A DNA stretch of 64,000 nucleotides from Cryptomeria japonica (Eukaryota > Streptophyta > Pinopsida > Cupressales > Cupressaceae). The position numbers were made by a program, and so were the translations under genes. Positions 21,980-34,329 of this stretch are shown here, one piece after another. Position 1 is the stretch's first letter. Each line of letters begins with the position of its first letter. The DNA lies in NCBI RefSeq assembly GCF_030272615.1, contig NC_081409.1:647746468-647810467 (forward strand). The letters run 5' to 3'. Under the pieces are notes generated by a model. That model worked only from the letters and a program-made list of their open reading frames with translations, made no database searches and was not told the origin of the DNA.

Positions 21980-23123
21980 GTTGGAATCAATGAACAGTGA
22001 GAGGGGGGGGGGGAGGGGTGAATCAGTGTTTTATAATTTTCAAACTTATTAAGCTGATCTTTAAACCACCGGATGCATAAGAAAGAAAGAAAAGTGAAAA
22101 AACATAAAGTAAACAACCACACAACCATAACACTAAGATTTTTACATGGAAACTCAGAAGGGAAAAAGCACGGTGAGATTTGAATCCACAATATTATTAT
22201 ACTATGGCTAGAAGTTTGACAATATTACAAAAGGGGAATGCACTTGCATTCAGACACACAGCCGAGAGCTCACTGCTCAATTACAAAGGGGCTACAACCC
22301 AGAGGAAGGCTTTCTGCCTTACAAGCTATTACCAATGATTACAATGATGAATTAACTGAAGTATAACATCTAAATATGCCAAAATGCAGTTCCGCTTAGC
22401 CTCAGATTTACTTTTGCAACTGTTATGTTTCTCTGCTCTATTTTTCTGTACTGTCATACACCGGAGCACAAAAATCTTCAATCACTTTCACAAACCTTGC
22501 AAATTTGCTCATATATACTTCCCTCATTCATAACATTCATCAAAATGTTCAACTAAATCATCTTATATATCGGCACAAACAAAAAGAATCATTAACCATG
22601 TCGGCTTCCAAAGATTGCATAACAAACAACATGAAACGTGCATCACCAAGTTGGCTCAATCTGTCCACAAATCCAAATGTGAACCAAAACAAGATGAAAA
22701 TAAGCTTCCCAAAAGTCAACCCAATCACCTCAAATATGAAACCAATCACTGAAAGTAACCCATCAAATCCGCAACACATGTTACACCATAATAGCTCTGA
22801 TCTAACTAAATTATCGGATACCGGACCTCTAAACTTGCTCATGAATCAACACTGGATATCAAGATCATGAAATAATCTGCCTCGAGTCTTGAATCAACTG
22901 CCTTAATCACCGCAACCAAAATTATCCAATCAAAATCAAGATATGGACATTCCACCGATTGTTGTGTTCCACCTTCTAGACTTATGCCTCATGGACAAAA
23001 TGAGTTGTGGTAAACCAAATCTATGTACACTGGATGTGATTTCTGAACTGAGTTGCCATCAATGATAATCCCTAAGCATCTCTCATGCATCAATCTTCAC
23101 TGGAACAATGTCTCTTGCAAAAA
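21980..23123 (-). repeat. LTR of the minus-strand A/B-type element
   Basis: Minus strand ends GATTCCAACA before the primer site, after a C-rich tract (22006-22017). The start after the polypurine tract reads TTTTTGCAA where relatives have TGTTGGCAA, so the TG is mutated. The 'tttttacatggaaa' and 'gagctcact' blocks are shared with the LTR at 31682-34013. Confidence 0.8.
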
Positions 23124-23150
23124 ATCTCCCCCTTTGGCATTGATGGTAAC
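23052..23150 (-). promoter_or_regulatory. Polypurine tract with flanking inverted repeat
   Basis: Minus-strand AAAGGGGGAGAT (23124-23135). The arms are GTTGCCATCAATG (23052-23064) and CATTGATGGTAAC (23138-23150), paired at 12 of 13 positions. It is the same device as in element A. Confidence 0.7.
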
Positions 23151-23325
23151 ACTGTGAAAATTGAACTATACACTAAAGACTGCAAAACTTCAAAATTTCA
23201 ATCTCACCAACAATATACAGGCTCTGCCTGAGAATTAGCACCATTTTTCACTCTTCCCTCCCCTCTTTGACAGCAATGCCTATCATTCAAATCCACCAAA
23301 ACTTATATACAAGGATATGTACAAT

Positions 23326-25572
23326 TTCTCACAAAAATTTGAATATGTCTACAAAAATTGTCCTAAGGGACAGCAAATGTTTATCCCATGCCTTCTTCAA
23401 ACTCTCCAAAATGCCTATCATCCCACTAAAAAGATAAGCAAGCATCTCTGCTCCTCTTCTATCTGCCAGAATATTGAAATCCAGAGCATCCTTAGCATCC
23501 TGCATACTGCTCATCAAAGAATCTATCCAAGGAGTGATAAGACTCCTTAATTCAGCTACTCTACCCAAAACTCTTTCCTTTTCCTGATTTAAGCTCTTGA
23601 TCTTATCTAATATGCTCAAAACTTGTGGCTCAAACTTGCTAGCCGAGACTGATTGGGGTGCATATGACTATGATATGCTAGCTAGCTGACCTTCACATTC
23701 TCTAATTTTCTTGTCAATGTCTATAGCTAACTTTGACAAAATCAGACATGACTTGTATCTCTAACCACCTTCATCTAGTTCATCTTGAATACTCTTCATA
23801 GCAGCAACTAAGGTCACTCTATCATCCTCAATCATCTTCAAAAATGTTTTCAATCTCATAGCATTAAACTGATTTAAAACTTTAATACATGTTGCCTTCT
23901 CCGAAGACTCAAAATGAGAACCTATAGCATTCAACATACTCTTAAGCTTACCAGAGGGATTAGATGAGTCTGGTTTGAAAGATGGCATAATTTTCTCCAT
24001 AACATCTCCTGCTGGAGTTATCAGTTCTTTATCTATGGAATATGACTTAGGTAAGTCGCCACTGGCTTTGGCTTGCGTGAGAGTTGCCAACCTTAATGCT
24101 TGTATCAGAGATAATAAACTTAGATCAATAGGTCCTTGACCAAAGTCATCTGAATTTGTAGCAATTTGTTTCCCTTTACCAGCAACAGTGTCTCTTGCCA
24201 TTATTACCAGGACTTGATCTGTCTTCTCCTCTCCTTTCTCCTTTTTTGCAACCTTTGCACTCTCATCCTTTTCACCTTTCTCACCATCATCCTTATCCTT
24301 ATCTGTATCATGTGTCTCCTCAGCTATCTTCTCTGACACAACTTCAATCACCGGAGGATCTTGTACATCTTCATCGGAGTCATCAACGTTATCAACAGGA
24401 TCATCAACTGTGTTCTGTACCTTGGGTTGTTCTTCTGGAATAGCTTTCTTAGATGATTGATCTTTTTGCTTGTCAGGAACAACTTTATGCACTTCCAGAA
24501 TAGATGTGTCATGTGATTGCTCTCTCGGATGAGAGTCATCATGTGTCAGGTTCACATCAATCCTGTGATCTATCAAAAATTGTTTCAAAATTGTCTTTAT
24601 TTCCTTAGTGACTTCATCTATTTTTCTGAGCATAAGCTTATTTACCCTCTTCTTACTTTAGAATCTTTCCTTTGCAAGATTTAATAATCTAATAACTTCA
24701 TCTTTAGAAATGACAGAGGAAAAATTTACTAATACATACTCTTTTATCCTTTCATCCTCTAAACTAGTCGTATGCCTCGTTGCATCCAAAATGTCATATA
24801 GGCTCTTGGTGATTATGGATGATAGTTCTATTAATACCCTACTATAAATATCCATGTATTGAACAACTTCTTCTTCAATTGCTCTCTGATATTTATCATC
24901 AAAATTTTCATAGTACACAGGCGCATTCTTCAAGTTTCCATCCTTAAGAATTTCATCAATTATTTGTTTCAGGGTCATTCGGGGCACAACTTCATATGTA
25001 CCTTGTACTTTTTTTGATTTGAGAGCTTCATCCAATTTTGACTTCTTCTTCTTGCTTGCTCTATCTTTTCTGGATGACTCAGCTTTTGCCCTTGGCTTCT
25101 TGGTTGATTGGGCACCATCGGTTTGAGGCTTCCTTACCAGTCTAGCATAAGTGGTTGTCTTCTTTACTTCTCTGACCTCTTCATCTGATTCAATTTCTTC
25201 CTCTGTAGTTACATATTCTCTGTAGTTACATATTTTCTTGTTGGTTTCTCTTTATTTCTCTTCCCTGCTCCACCAGTTGATGTTGATTGTGGCTTGGGTG
25301 GAGGAACGGACTTTTGCACACCGAAGGTAGGTGTAGACTGAGACTGTTTAGGCTTTGATTGCTTGGGAGGAGTGGAGATAAATTTTGACTTTTTGGGTTT
25401 TTCCATGTCCTCCTCCTTCAGTATGTTTTGCTCTCTAGCTCTTTGCATAGCCTCCTTGGATATTCCTATTTGTTTTGCTAACTCCTCAACTTCCTTTCTT
25501 ACTTTCCTCTTCCTTGCCGGTCCAGTGAATTTTTTATGCAAATCAAAATCTTTTTCCTTGTAGGTACCGAAC
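23326..25572 (-). pseudogene. ORF X, 3' half
   Basis: Minus frames: 25572-25209 (basic Lys/Pro/Ser region with a K-x-R-K-V-R-K-E-V-E-E-L-A helix), 25035-24658, 24633-23761 (290 residues: acidic linker, then a helical part) and 23619-23329 (coiled coil ending L-R-T-I-F-V-D-I-F-K-F-L). The order basic - helical - acidic - coiled coil is that of element A. The frame of 24633-23761 is long and intact, so this copy is less decayed than the one at 18690-20319. Confidence 0.65.
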
Positions 25573-25826
25573 ATATTACCAGATATGCTTGAGAAAGCCA
25601 ATAGAGCTAGGAAGATTATTGTGAGATCTTGAGAGTGTTGTAGTGAACTAGAGACTGTTGTAGCTAGCAAGAGAGAGAAAGAGAAAGTGGTGAGAGCCCA
25701 AAGAAAGAGATATTTGTGGAGAGAGCCAAGAGTGCTTGCATGAATGAAAGAGATAGATTTGAAAGAAAGAATAGGAGGAAAAGAAGAGGCTAGTGAGCTT
25801 TTTAGAATATTATGAACCATTTCCAT
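25573..25826 (-). other. Hydrophobic Ser/Leu-rich frame fused ahead of ORF X fragment
   Basis: The frame of the ORF X fragment stays open upstream to an ATG at 25824-25826, adding about 85 residues rich in Ser, Leu, Phe and Thr with a long apolar run such as F-S-F-S-L-L-L-A-T-T-V. The corresponding place in the copy at 19190 has unrelated sequence, so this is a junction with other DNA. It could be chance coding in CT-rich DNA or a captured exon. Confidence 0.35.
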
Positions 25827-26674
25827 CGACCATTGTAGGTGACAAGTGTCAAAATGTGTAAAACTACAATTTAAACATTATGATGTCGTGGGAAGAATGT
25901 GTGGCACCTGGACGTCCACGCGACGCACTAGTGTTCATATGAATCACACTAAAAAATTAGGAGTGACAAGAGAGGGACATGGATAACATGAAACTTAAGA
26001 TAGAAGATAGGTGTTGGAAAAGGTGTCCTGAGCATCTTGGGAGGAAAAAGGTTGATGCAAGGGCTGAAATGAGCCTACTCAAATTCTAGGGAAATGGACC
26101 CTAAAGTGGCTACAAAAGTGTAGGTAGAATTGCAAAGGGGTATGCAATTTTAACCTCTACATTTCACTCCTACTTTAGTGAGTTTGTGAATCAACATGAG
26201 TATGCACGGTAAAGAAAATTTATTGAACATAAATAACATCATGATGCTAAAAAGATATTGTAGAGAAATAAGACAAATCTTCGAGTCAAGGAAGCATGCC
26301 CCCAAGATGAAGACCTACAAAATAAATAGATCAGACAAATAAATCTGCATGACATCAAGGTTAGAGAATAAAAACTCCCAATATTACGTGGTTAGATACA
26401 TAGATAAGAATATGGACAACGCACATGAAAGAACATAACAAGGAAACTAAAAATTTTGAGTCAGTAAAGTGTAAGAGACCTCGATATAAAAGTTTGTACT
26501 AGTATTATGCATCGTCCCCAAAATCTAAGAAACTGCACATAGAGGAATTCTAAAAAGCAGAGAAGAATGGAAGGATCAATTGCTTCAAATAAGAATGCAC
26601 CCAAAAGTCAGAGAAGCAACCAATATTGAAGAGATAGTAGATGACTCAAACACTAGCTTGCTGATAGGATCAAG

Positions 26675-26760
26675 TAATATACTACCTGGTCCCAAACTTT
26701 CTTCCACAAATTTTGGGAGAATAATAAGATGGTCTTATTAGCCTATTCAAATCCCATTGA
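26675..26760. repeat. Dispersed repeat, copy 1
   Basis: Similar to 29865-29950: shared blocks include 'ctggtcc', 'cacaaattttg/ccccaaatttttg' and 'ttattcaaatcccac/t'. It directly precedes the 195-bp repeat here, but not at 29865. Confidence 0.65.
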
Positions 26761-26765
26761 ATCTG

Positions 26766-26960
26766 TTCGTCATTGTCAACTCTATTGGAATCCCTGAGTA
26801 CAACCTTGGAGTCAATTTCTTGCACATGGAAAGAGAGGGAAAATATTGTTGATAGGAATTTGCCTTAGGTCAAACCCCAGTTTAGGAATTAACATTGAAA
26901 ATGAAATGATAAATATAAGGGAAAATCATAGCAAGATACTCTCCTTTTGAGGGAAAGGGT
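26766..26960. repeat. Dispersed 195-bp repeat, right copy
   Basis: Gap-free match to 18486-18680, in the same orientation, on the other side of the minus-strand A/B-type remains. Confidence 0.8.
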
Positions 26961-28131
26961 GTATCTAAAATAAAATGTTTGTAATTGAAATCTTTACCTT
27001 GATTAAAAAAAAATTTGGATCCTCATGCAAAGGTCTTAGGATGTCTCATACAATGTCTACATAAAACGTTGATCATGGATGCCATTTTGAATGCTTGAAA
27101 TTGACTTTACTTCTTCTCCAATATTTGTTGAATGCTTGATTTCTTGCTTAGTTGAATTTTCTAGAGTGTAATTAAGATCATTGGGCGGGTTTAGTTTGAA
27201 ATGAGTGGAGTAGACCTCCTTTTATACTTGATTGGCTGAAAATTAATTTAATTTTTGGAGTAGGCCAACTTGAGACCAAATTTTCTGCTCACTTGAGGTG
27301 ACCATTGTGTAGACCAAATCTGGGTCTTGATTAAGAGGATCTGGGTGCTCAACTCCTTGGTCCTGAGTATCAGGACTCAAGTTTGGGGAGAAGGCAGTGA
27401 AGGTGATGGAATTGTAAGTTTGTAGGTGGTGTGAGTAGAACCAAACTAATCATCAGGCATTAAAAGAAGAAACACAAAGGTGAGGTCTAGGTGAGGATAA
27501 AATTGTATGTAGATACAATTTACAATGCTAGAATTATCTTTAATAAGTTATTTCCATACATTATGAAATTTCACATGATGAATCTCTACAATAGGCTCAT
27601 TAATATATGCCTCACATCCTTTATGTAAACCACCTCTATTGGAACCCTAAAAAATGCTCCTTATCTTTCAGCATTGCCACATACGGAAGGGATTGAAAAT
27701 AGGTTGTATCTTCAATTCAATATCAACAAAGACGGGTGTAGCTATTTTGCACTTCCACAGACGAGCTGAAAACCTAGGGTAGACAACCTTCAAACACACT
27801 TGTCACAAAAGCGCTTTGTTTGAACCATAGAGGAGCTCTTCAAATTCACAAGATCACAAGTAATCGAAAAGAACTCAAAAATACAATTTAATAGTTGTAT
27901 CTACCTACTTTTGGTTAATTTATCTTAAGTATATTTTATCGTTGTAACTTCAAAAAGTTGATACTTTGTTTTATCAAAATCTAAAAACAACACTGTGGAT
28001 CACCCTAAACATCAAAAAATCTCCAAAAATTCTCTCACGAACTCAGCCATGCCAAAAACAACCCAACATCCAACCGCAAAAGGGTTCATAAGATCTTCAT
28101 TTCATTCTCCCACTCAGATAATGCATACTAT

Positions 28132-28590
28132 CTAGTTATCAAAAGAGGGATTTGCACCCTCAGTAGGTGTGGACCCATCCTCAATCTTTTCTTCCACCTT
28201 CTCATCTAATGTCTTCGCCCATGTCATCTTCATCTTCTTTTTCTCTTCACTCATATGAATCTTCTTTATCAAACGAGCAATCTTCTTATTCTTCCCTTTG
28301 CAAAACCTAGCAATGTTTCTTGAGTTATTATTGTTATAACAAGTCAAACCTTGTTGTAGACCATTTCCACTTCATCTGACATTAGACCTGCACTCAAAAG
28401 CCTTGTGCCTAATCTTGTTGCATGCATAACAATATACATTGAATGACGGAACATATCTATCATAGTTTGTATTCATATATTCATTCCATACTATCCTACT
28501 TCTGCACTGATTTCCTTTATGTCCAAACTTATTACAAGAGTAGCATTGACTATTAAATGACTGAAGTTTGATCTAACTTCTACATTCACT
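28132..28590 (-). pseudogene. Copia-type gag fragment with three zinc knuckles
   Basis: Minus strand reads CYSCNKFGHKGNQC, then CYACNKIRHKAFEC, then a decayed C-Y-N-N-N-N-S-R-N-I-A-R-F-C, followed by a Lys/Glu-rich tail to a stop at 28132. It probably belongs to the minus-strand copia element whose LTR is at 31682-34013, separated from it by later insertions. A stray knuckle F-L-C-N-K-F-G-H-K lies near 29405-29455 on the same strand. Confidence 0.65.
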
Positions 28591-28739
28591 ATACGCCTAG
28601 AAATTGATGACCACCCATGTTTGTCATCTGAGTTTTTTATGACGGTTTCATCTTTGCAATGCCTTTTATTTGACATTTTAAGAAAAATAGTAATTTTCAA
28701 AATAATATTTAATTTAGACAAAATATTAAAAATATTATT

Positions 28740-29390
28740 TTCTCTTACAAAGAACTTATGATAATTTTAAATTTTTTAATTATGGTTGTCTACAATTTAG
28801 TTTGTAAAAAGAATAATTAAAATTCAATGCTATTTTTCAAAATAAATGAAAGTCCTTGTCCTTTCATTATTTGTATCACACATGATATCTTATATAGATA
28901 AAGAGAGTGTAAAAAATGAGGAACCAATGATAAATCAATAATATATGCACAAAAATTAAATTTACTATGTAAGTTTTTTAATTCATACCCAAAATTTTTG
29001 TATTTAATTAAAATAGAAACTATTCTAAAAATTCATATCATATTAAAATATCATTTCAATTATTAAAAGTTTCTAAATTCATCTAAGTAAATATATACTA
29101 AAAATTCATATAAAAATATTATAAAATTAGAAGCAACTTTATCTTACCATTTCAAAATATTATAAATAAATTTGTATTTTTATAATAAACATTCTAAAAT
29201 AATACATACGGATATTAAATATTATAATACTATATAATATATATTACTATTATAATTTTATACGGTTTATTAATAATTTAAGTATCATATATATAGTTTT
29301 GGAAAAAATAAGAATGTTAATCAATATAGTCCAATAATTTTTTAAGTCTATCATATATGGTTTGAAAGTGAAAAAACTATCATATAGACC
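28740..29390. other. Very AT-rich stretch without genes
   Basis: Long runs of A and T with no coding frame, LTR ends or clear repeats. It splits the minus-strand gag pieces at 28132-28590 and 29405-29455. Confidence 0.5.
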
Positions 29391-29536
29391 GTCAAATTCA
29401 AGACATGATTCAATAACTTTGTGTCCAAACTTATTGCATAAAAAATAATTACCATTAAAGCTTAAGAATCCCTGGTTAATTTGAGCAGAGTCATTTTGAC
29501 ATTATTCTTGTTTCAGACAGTAATTGTAGCATCATA

Positions 29537-31010
29537 AATTGTACACCCTTAATTAGGCTGTCTAATTATACACTTAGGTTAGCACCCACCTTAGTGTGCC
29601 CCATTGCATTATACATAATAGGACCTTTACGCATTTAATTATTAATTTAAGTAAACTTAGTCTTCTCTCATCAATTTACATATCATAAAGTTGGGCCCTT
29701 GATCCTAGGTGTGCCCCTTTTTATTTAATCCTGATTTTATCTTAATTTTACCCTAATTTCATTATTCAAGGTATATTTCGCACATCTACACATCTTGGTT
29801 TGAGCTATCGAGTTGGATTGAGCATTAGAATCACACTATGTCGCATCCCTTGAAAATCAATAAAAGTTGATAGGACTATCTGGTCCTGAACTTTTTTCCC
29901 CAAATTTTTGAAGAATATTAAGGCGATCTTACCTTATTCAAATCCCACTTGGTGTCAAATTTCATGAATTCTAAGCCATCAATTTATTAAATTCAAATTT
30001 ATGATTTTATATATATAGCAATTATGTCCCACATTTGAGGATCCCTAATATAGAAATTTGGAAGGAGATTCTTGTGAAGTGAAAACACTGCTTTGTGCGA
30101 AGTCTCAGATCTACAAATTCATCTATCAATCAAGTCTTCATCGAAATCTTCATCAATTATGGAAGCTATAGGAGATATTGAAGAATAATAAGGAAATCAC
30201 CAATTGTCGATTGGCTTGTACCTCACCCTTAGGATTTGGTAGGATTTCATGACTCTATATTGAGCTTTAGATTTACATCGCATTAAATTTCAAATTTTCA
30301 TTAATGCTTTAGATTTGCATTGCAATTGTGATTTAAAGCATTCTCATTACAAGCATTTAGGGTTTTCTCAATCACAGGTAGAAACTCTAGTTTGCATTTA
30401 GCTCATAGCAATCTTACAAACACAAAAGATTCAAGAGCACACACATTTTCAATTACAATATCGACAATTTGTGAAGGTGGAAATGACCAAAACAAGGGGT
30501 TGATTAAGGAAAACCCCTATATAGCCACAACAACACCATTTTTTAGATTGCAGGTACAGTTACAAGTTTTCATCAGAGCGGGAAATTTTCATAAGATCTT
30601 AGCAAACAAGTGCAGTTTTCTTTCAAAAATTGAGTCTAGTTTTCAGGGACCAGGGCACCCCATGCCCTTGTCCTCGAGGACTAGGCCGCCCCACACCTGA
30701 TTCTTGTTTTGGTCCAGGTTTCCAATGTATTACTCAGATAGTCTCAGAGATCAGACCATTAGTTTATAACTCATCACAGTTCGTGAAACCAGGGTGTACA
30801 ATGCCTTGGTCTTGTCAATTCAAGCTCAAATTTTGATCAAAGATGCACAATAGAACTCTTTTCTTATATTTATACTTATTGTCTTAGTTCTATATCAATC
30901 AAATTACTATTCTTGCTATTATATTCACTTTTTCTTGCATTCTTATCATAATTTTACATTCTCCTATATCTCACACATTCCCTTTCATAGCAATGAAGGA
31001 ATAGAATCCC
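29537..31010. other. Unassigned LTR-like DNA
   Basis: Begins TGTACACCCTTAATTAGG right after gag-like sequence. It contains 'gtgtgcccc' blocks and one dispersed repeat copy (29865-29950). At 30650-30790 it has GC-rich 'ccaggg-accccatgcccttg' segments of a kind often seen in gymnosperm gypsy elements. Neither a second LTR nor a target duplication could be shown. Confidence 0.35.
29865..29950. repeat. Dispersed repeat, copy 2
   Basis: Partner of 26675-26760. Confidence 0.65.
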
Positions 31011-31019
31011 TAGAAGCAT

Positions 31020-31660
31020 CCCTTTACTCTCTTTCACAAAAGTAAGCCAAGGAACATTAGTCCTCTAGGTGCTTTCATATTCCAATATTTTAATGAAAGT
31101 GGAGTTAGGTCGTAATAGTACCTGATTCCATTTTTATCCATAATAGTAATGAAATCTTGTTGATCTTTATTGGTGTCTTTCACTTCATCCTTGATATTTT
31201 CCTTCCCTATATCTCCCTTGCTAAGAATCTTAGAGCTTTCACCTTTCTCAAAGCTAATTTTTTCTTTTATGTTTATATTTCTTCTAAGCACTCAATATCA
31301 CATCAAGTACATCACTGCCATATTTAAGCTTCATACCTTTGGCAATTTGTTGTTTTTCTTCTTTCAACTATTTTTTTAACATGTTCACTTCTTCAAGTTT
31401 AGTGTATTCTTTGTATTTTTTATGTAGCTTTCTTTCAAGATCATCAATATCCTTCCTTCCTTCATCAAGTAGCTTTCTCAAATAGTAAATTTTCTCTTAA
31501 GCTTTCTTGCACGCATTTTTTTTCTCATCCAGATTTGCTAGAGAATGCCTCAATTCTCAATCCATGTCTATGACACCATCAATGTTCCATTGATGTTGTT
31601 CAATAGCATCTGAATCCCTTTAAAAAAAAAGTGTTAAAAGTTGTTAGATTGTAATTTCAT
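31020..31660 (-). pseudogene. Copia gag 5' fragment (coiled coil)
   Basis: Starts just inside the primer site on the minus strand and is Lys/Glu/Leu-rich with many stops. The last open part, 31291-31034, reads Lys/Asp/Glu-rich (K-G-E-S-S-K-I-L-S-K-G-D-I-G). It matches the relatives in position and composition, but is strongly decayed. Confidence 0.5.
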
Positions 31661-31667
31661 GAACCTT

Positions 31668-31679
31668 GCTCTGATACCA
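31668..31679 (-). other. Primer-binding site
   Basis: Minus strand TGGTATCAGAGC, a perfect Met-tRNA-type site, 2 nt from the LTR end at 31682. Confidence 0.85.
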
Positions 31680-31681
31680 AT

Positions 31682-34013
31682 TGTTGAACACTATTGGATG
31701 CTAAGAGGGGGGTGAATCAATATACACTAAAAGTTAATTAGATTTAACCTTTTACTCAATTTATTTCGTCTAATATATCCATTAAAGTAAATAGCTAAAA
31801 CCACAAAAGAAACTACACAAGAACACAAATATTTTTACATGGAAATTCCAAACAAGGAAAAGCCACAGTGAGAAATTTCTCACTATATGATGATCAAATT
31901 AAAAAGTTTAGGCTAGAGGCTGAGGAGCTCACTTCCCTTGAGATGACTTACAAAGCTAAGACACACAACCTTAAGGTAAAATACAATAAGGAATTACAAT
32001 CACTGAATATTAATTCTTCGGGGTAAGATACAACATTTCCAATAAAATAACATCAATAGGATTGTACTACAAATAACTATATCTACTGAAATGTTGATTA
32101 CAATTCGCTATTTAAAACAAATAAAAAATTATCTTCACTACTGCTCTGTTGCACTTCCAAATCTCTGTACTAATATTAAATCACTTCACACAACCTACAC
32201 AACTTTTATATTTCTTTCCATAATGATTCCATCCTTTGTATACCATCCGCAACCTCAATAACGTCAACTGGGTCAACCCAAATAGATGTAATATGCAATT
32301 ATAAAGCAGTCGACCCAAAAACAAACTCCAATACAATGTGGAAGGCAAAATGATATGTGTGAGGCATCACAACATGTCGATACACCTTCGTGTCCAACCC
32401 AAATCATAGCCTATAGATCTACATGCAACCGCACAAACCAAAATATTATAGGCCAAGTATTGTTAATGTGCACTAACATAACTTGCTCAAACTGTAATGT
32501 GAATCACCAAGGGTGCTTTTAGATGCCCAAGGTAGCATAAAAAAATATCCACAACACTAAAAATTTGAGTTGCATCACCAAAGTACTGGTAGACATAGAA
32601 ATGCAATGTATTCTTCCAGACTTACGCCAAAACAATCACATGTGAATAAACATCAACTATGGATCATAGAAATCACCATCAAAACTCTAGAAACATCATG
32701 ATACATCTTTATAAGTCTTATGGAGCATTTACAAATGGATTCCACACATCCACATAATCACAAAGCTAACCCACTATTACTGTATCACATTGGATCGACC
32801 ACCTTCAGACCAAAGAATGCTACTGAGTTACACATCTGGATCAACAAATTTCACATCAAAGACAACAATAAATCATATTTGCAACACAAATCATATGAGA
32901 TAAAGATAGTGGTTTCTAAACTAGAAGAAAATAGCATAGATCAAGTGAATATGTACACTTTGCGCTATCATCAAAGATTGAACCTAACAGTTATATAGAA
33001 GCAAGCCAAAAAAAAGGATGAGAAGATGCTATGGAAGAAGAATTATCATAGATCAAAAATAATAAGATATGGGAGTTATTTCAAAAACCTAAAGACAATA
33101 AGGTGACCAATAATAAGTAGGATTTTAGAAATGAAAACAATAAAGAAGGTAAAGAGACCCAAAATAAAGTCAAACTAGTGTACAAAAAGAATATGCTTAA
33201 GTTGATGTAGTGGATTTTCAATAAGCATTTTCTGCAATACAAGACTAGAAGCTATTAGAATGTTTTTGGCTTTATTAGCATTTAAGAATTTCAAAGTCTA
33301 TGAAATGGATGTAAAATCCACATTTTTGAATAGGGAGCTAGAAGAGGAAGTTTACATTGAGTGAACAAAAGGATGTTAGAATTCAGATAGAGTGGATTTT
33401 GTATGTAGATTGAGTAAATCCTTATATAGAGTCAATCAAGCTCCAATAACTTGGTATTCTAGGCTGGTCATATACTTGCAACAACAAGGGTTCTAGAGAG
33501 GTTGTGTTGACAATTCAACCTATACACAAACCAAATAAACATGTCCACCAAAAGACAACACAAGATTCTAAATATTCAAAGGCCACCGAGCATTTTCTAG
33601 ACGAGTTTGACATATGCCCTTACTCTCAAAAACAATAATGACAAACTTCTACCATCTATGAACCAAAAAAAAACAAATCATGCAACATCCTCATAACACA
33701 TAAAATATATCCAAAAACATAAAATATAATCTTCACCATCCGGAGGAATGCAAAGCATTCTACCACTTGGGCATTAAGTACTCTTTCCTGCATATTGAAA
33801 TTGCCACAACTATAATTTTATAGATAGATTGTACCAACACAAATTCAATAGCAACACTAGATAGAAAGACATGCATCAAACTCAACAACAACACCACAAG
33901 CTCAATAGCAACATTACACAGAGAACTACAATAGGACAGGATTATATCTGGACCAAACTCCATCTGGTCCATCAAGTTTGGCATCAATGACAACATAACT
34001 CAGATTTCCAACA
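31682..34013 (-). repeat. Copia LTR, minus strand, containing an inserted RT fragment
   Basis: Minus strand begins TGTTGGAAATC (34013) after a polypurine tract and ends GTTCAACA (31682) before the primer site. At 2.3 kb it is about twice the size of its relatives, because a forward copia RT fragment (32965-33535) lies in it. The 'tttttacatggaaa' and 'gagctcact' blocks match the LTR at 21980-23123. Confidence 0.75.
32965..33535 (+). pseudogene. Copia reverse transcriptase fragment, inserted in an LTR
   Basis: Across frames and stops one reads the start of copia RT: A-M-E-E-E-L-S-like, K-V-K-L-V-Y-K, then FKVYEMDVKSTFLN followed by ELEEEVYIE, Q-A-P-I-T-W-Y and Y-L-Q-Q-Q-G-F. The catalytic YVDD part is missing. 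It is opposite in strand to the LTR that holds it. Confidence 0.7.
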
Positions 34014-34035
34014 ATTTTCCCCTTTGTCATTGATG
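33982..34035 (-). promoter_or_regulatory. Polypurine tract with flanking inverted repeat
   Basis: The minus-strand tract AAAGGGGAAAA lies at about 34014-34024. The 10-bp perfect arms are CATCAATGAC (33982-33991) and GTCATTGATG (34026-34035). Confidence 0.65.
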
Positions 34036-34329
34036 GCAACTTGCAAAATAAGCATAGGTACACCAAAAGGTCTTTCCTAACATCAAGATTTCTTACCCCC
34101 TTTTACATGAAAGATAAAGGGCACAACATGACATAATAATCTCTGCATCATCCCTTTTGATACTATTCTCCAACAACCCAAAAAGAAACCACATACTCTA
34201 TTGTTCACCCTTAGAGAAACAACAACATTAGTCTAGGAGACAAAGACGAAGCTCTAAATCTCCCTCTGGAGAGATGCACCTCATCTATGCATCTAGTTTG
34301 AGAAAGAAGTGGCAATGATCCCTAGTTTC

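Larger units (their letters stand above)
18690..25572 (-). mobile_element. Remains of an A/B-type element: internal - LTR - internal
   Basis: Read on the minus strand: 3' half of ORF X (25572-23326), polypurine tract, LTR (23123-21980), primer site, gag (21960-20880), 5' half of ORF X (20319-18690). One LTR is shared by two partial interiors and about 500 bp of ORF X is present on both outer sides (18690-19190 and 25040-25572). This fits a tandem pair that shared an LTR and then lost both outer ends. Confidence 0.7.
25850..28131. other. Unassigned repeat-like DNA
   Basis: No coding region is supported. It holds the right copy of the 195-bp repeat (26766-26960) and one copy of the 26675-26760/29865-29950 repeat. 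The rest looks like old, decayed insertions. Confidence 0.4.

Noticed and set aside
22505-22870. 121-codon + strand frame
   Set aside because: Lies in the minus-strand LTR 21980-23123, with no conserved counterpart in related LTRs.
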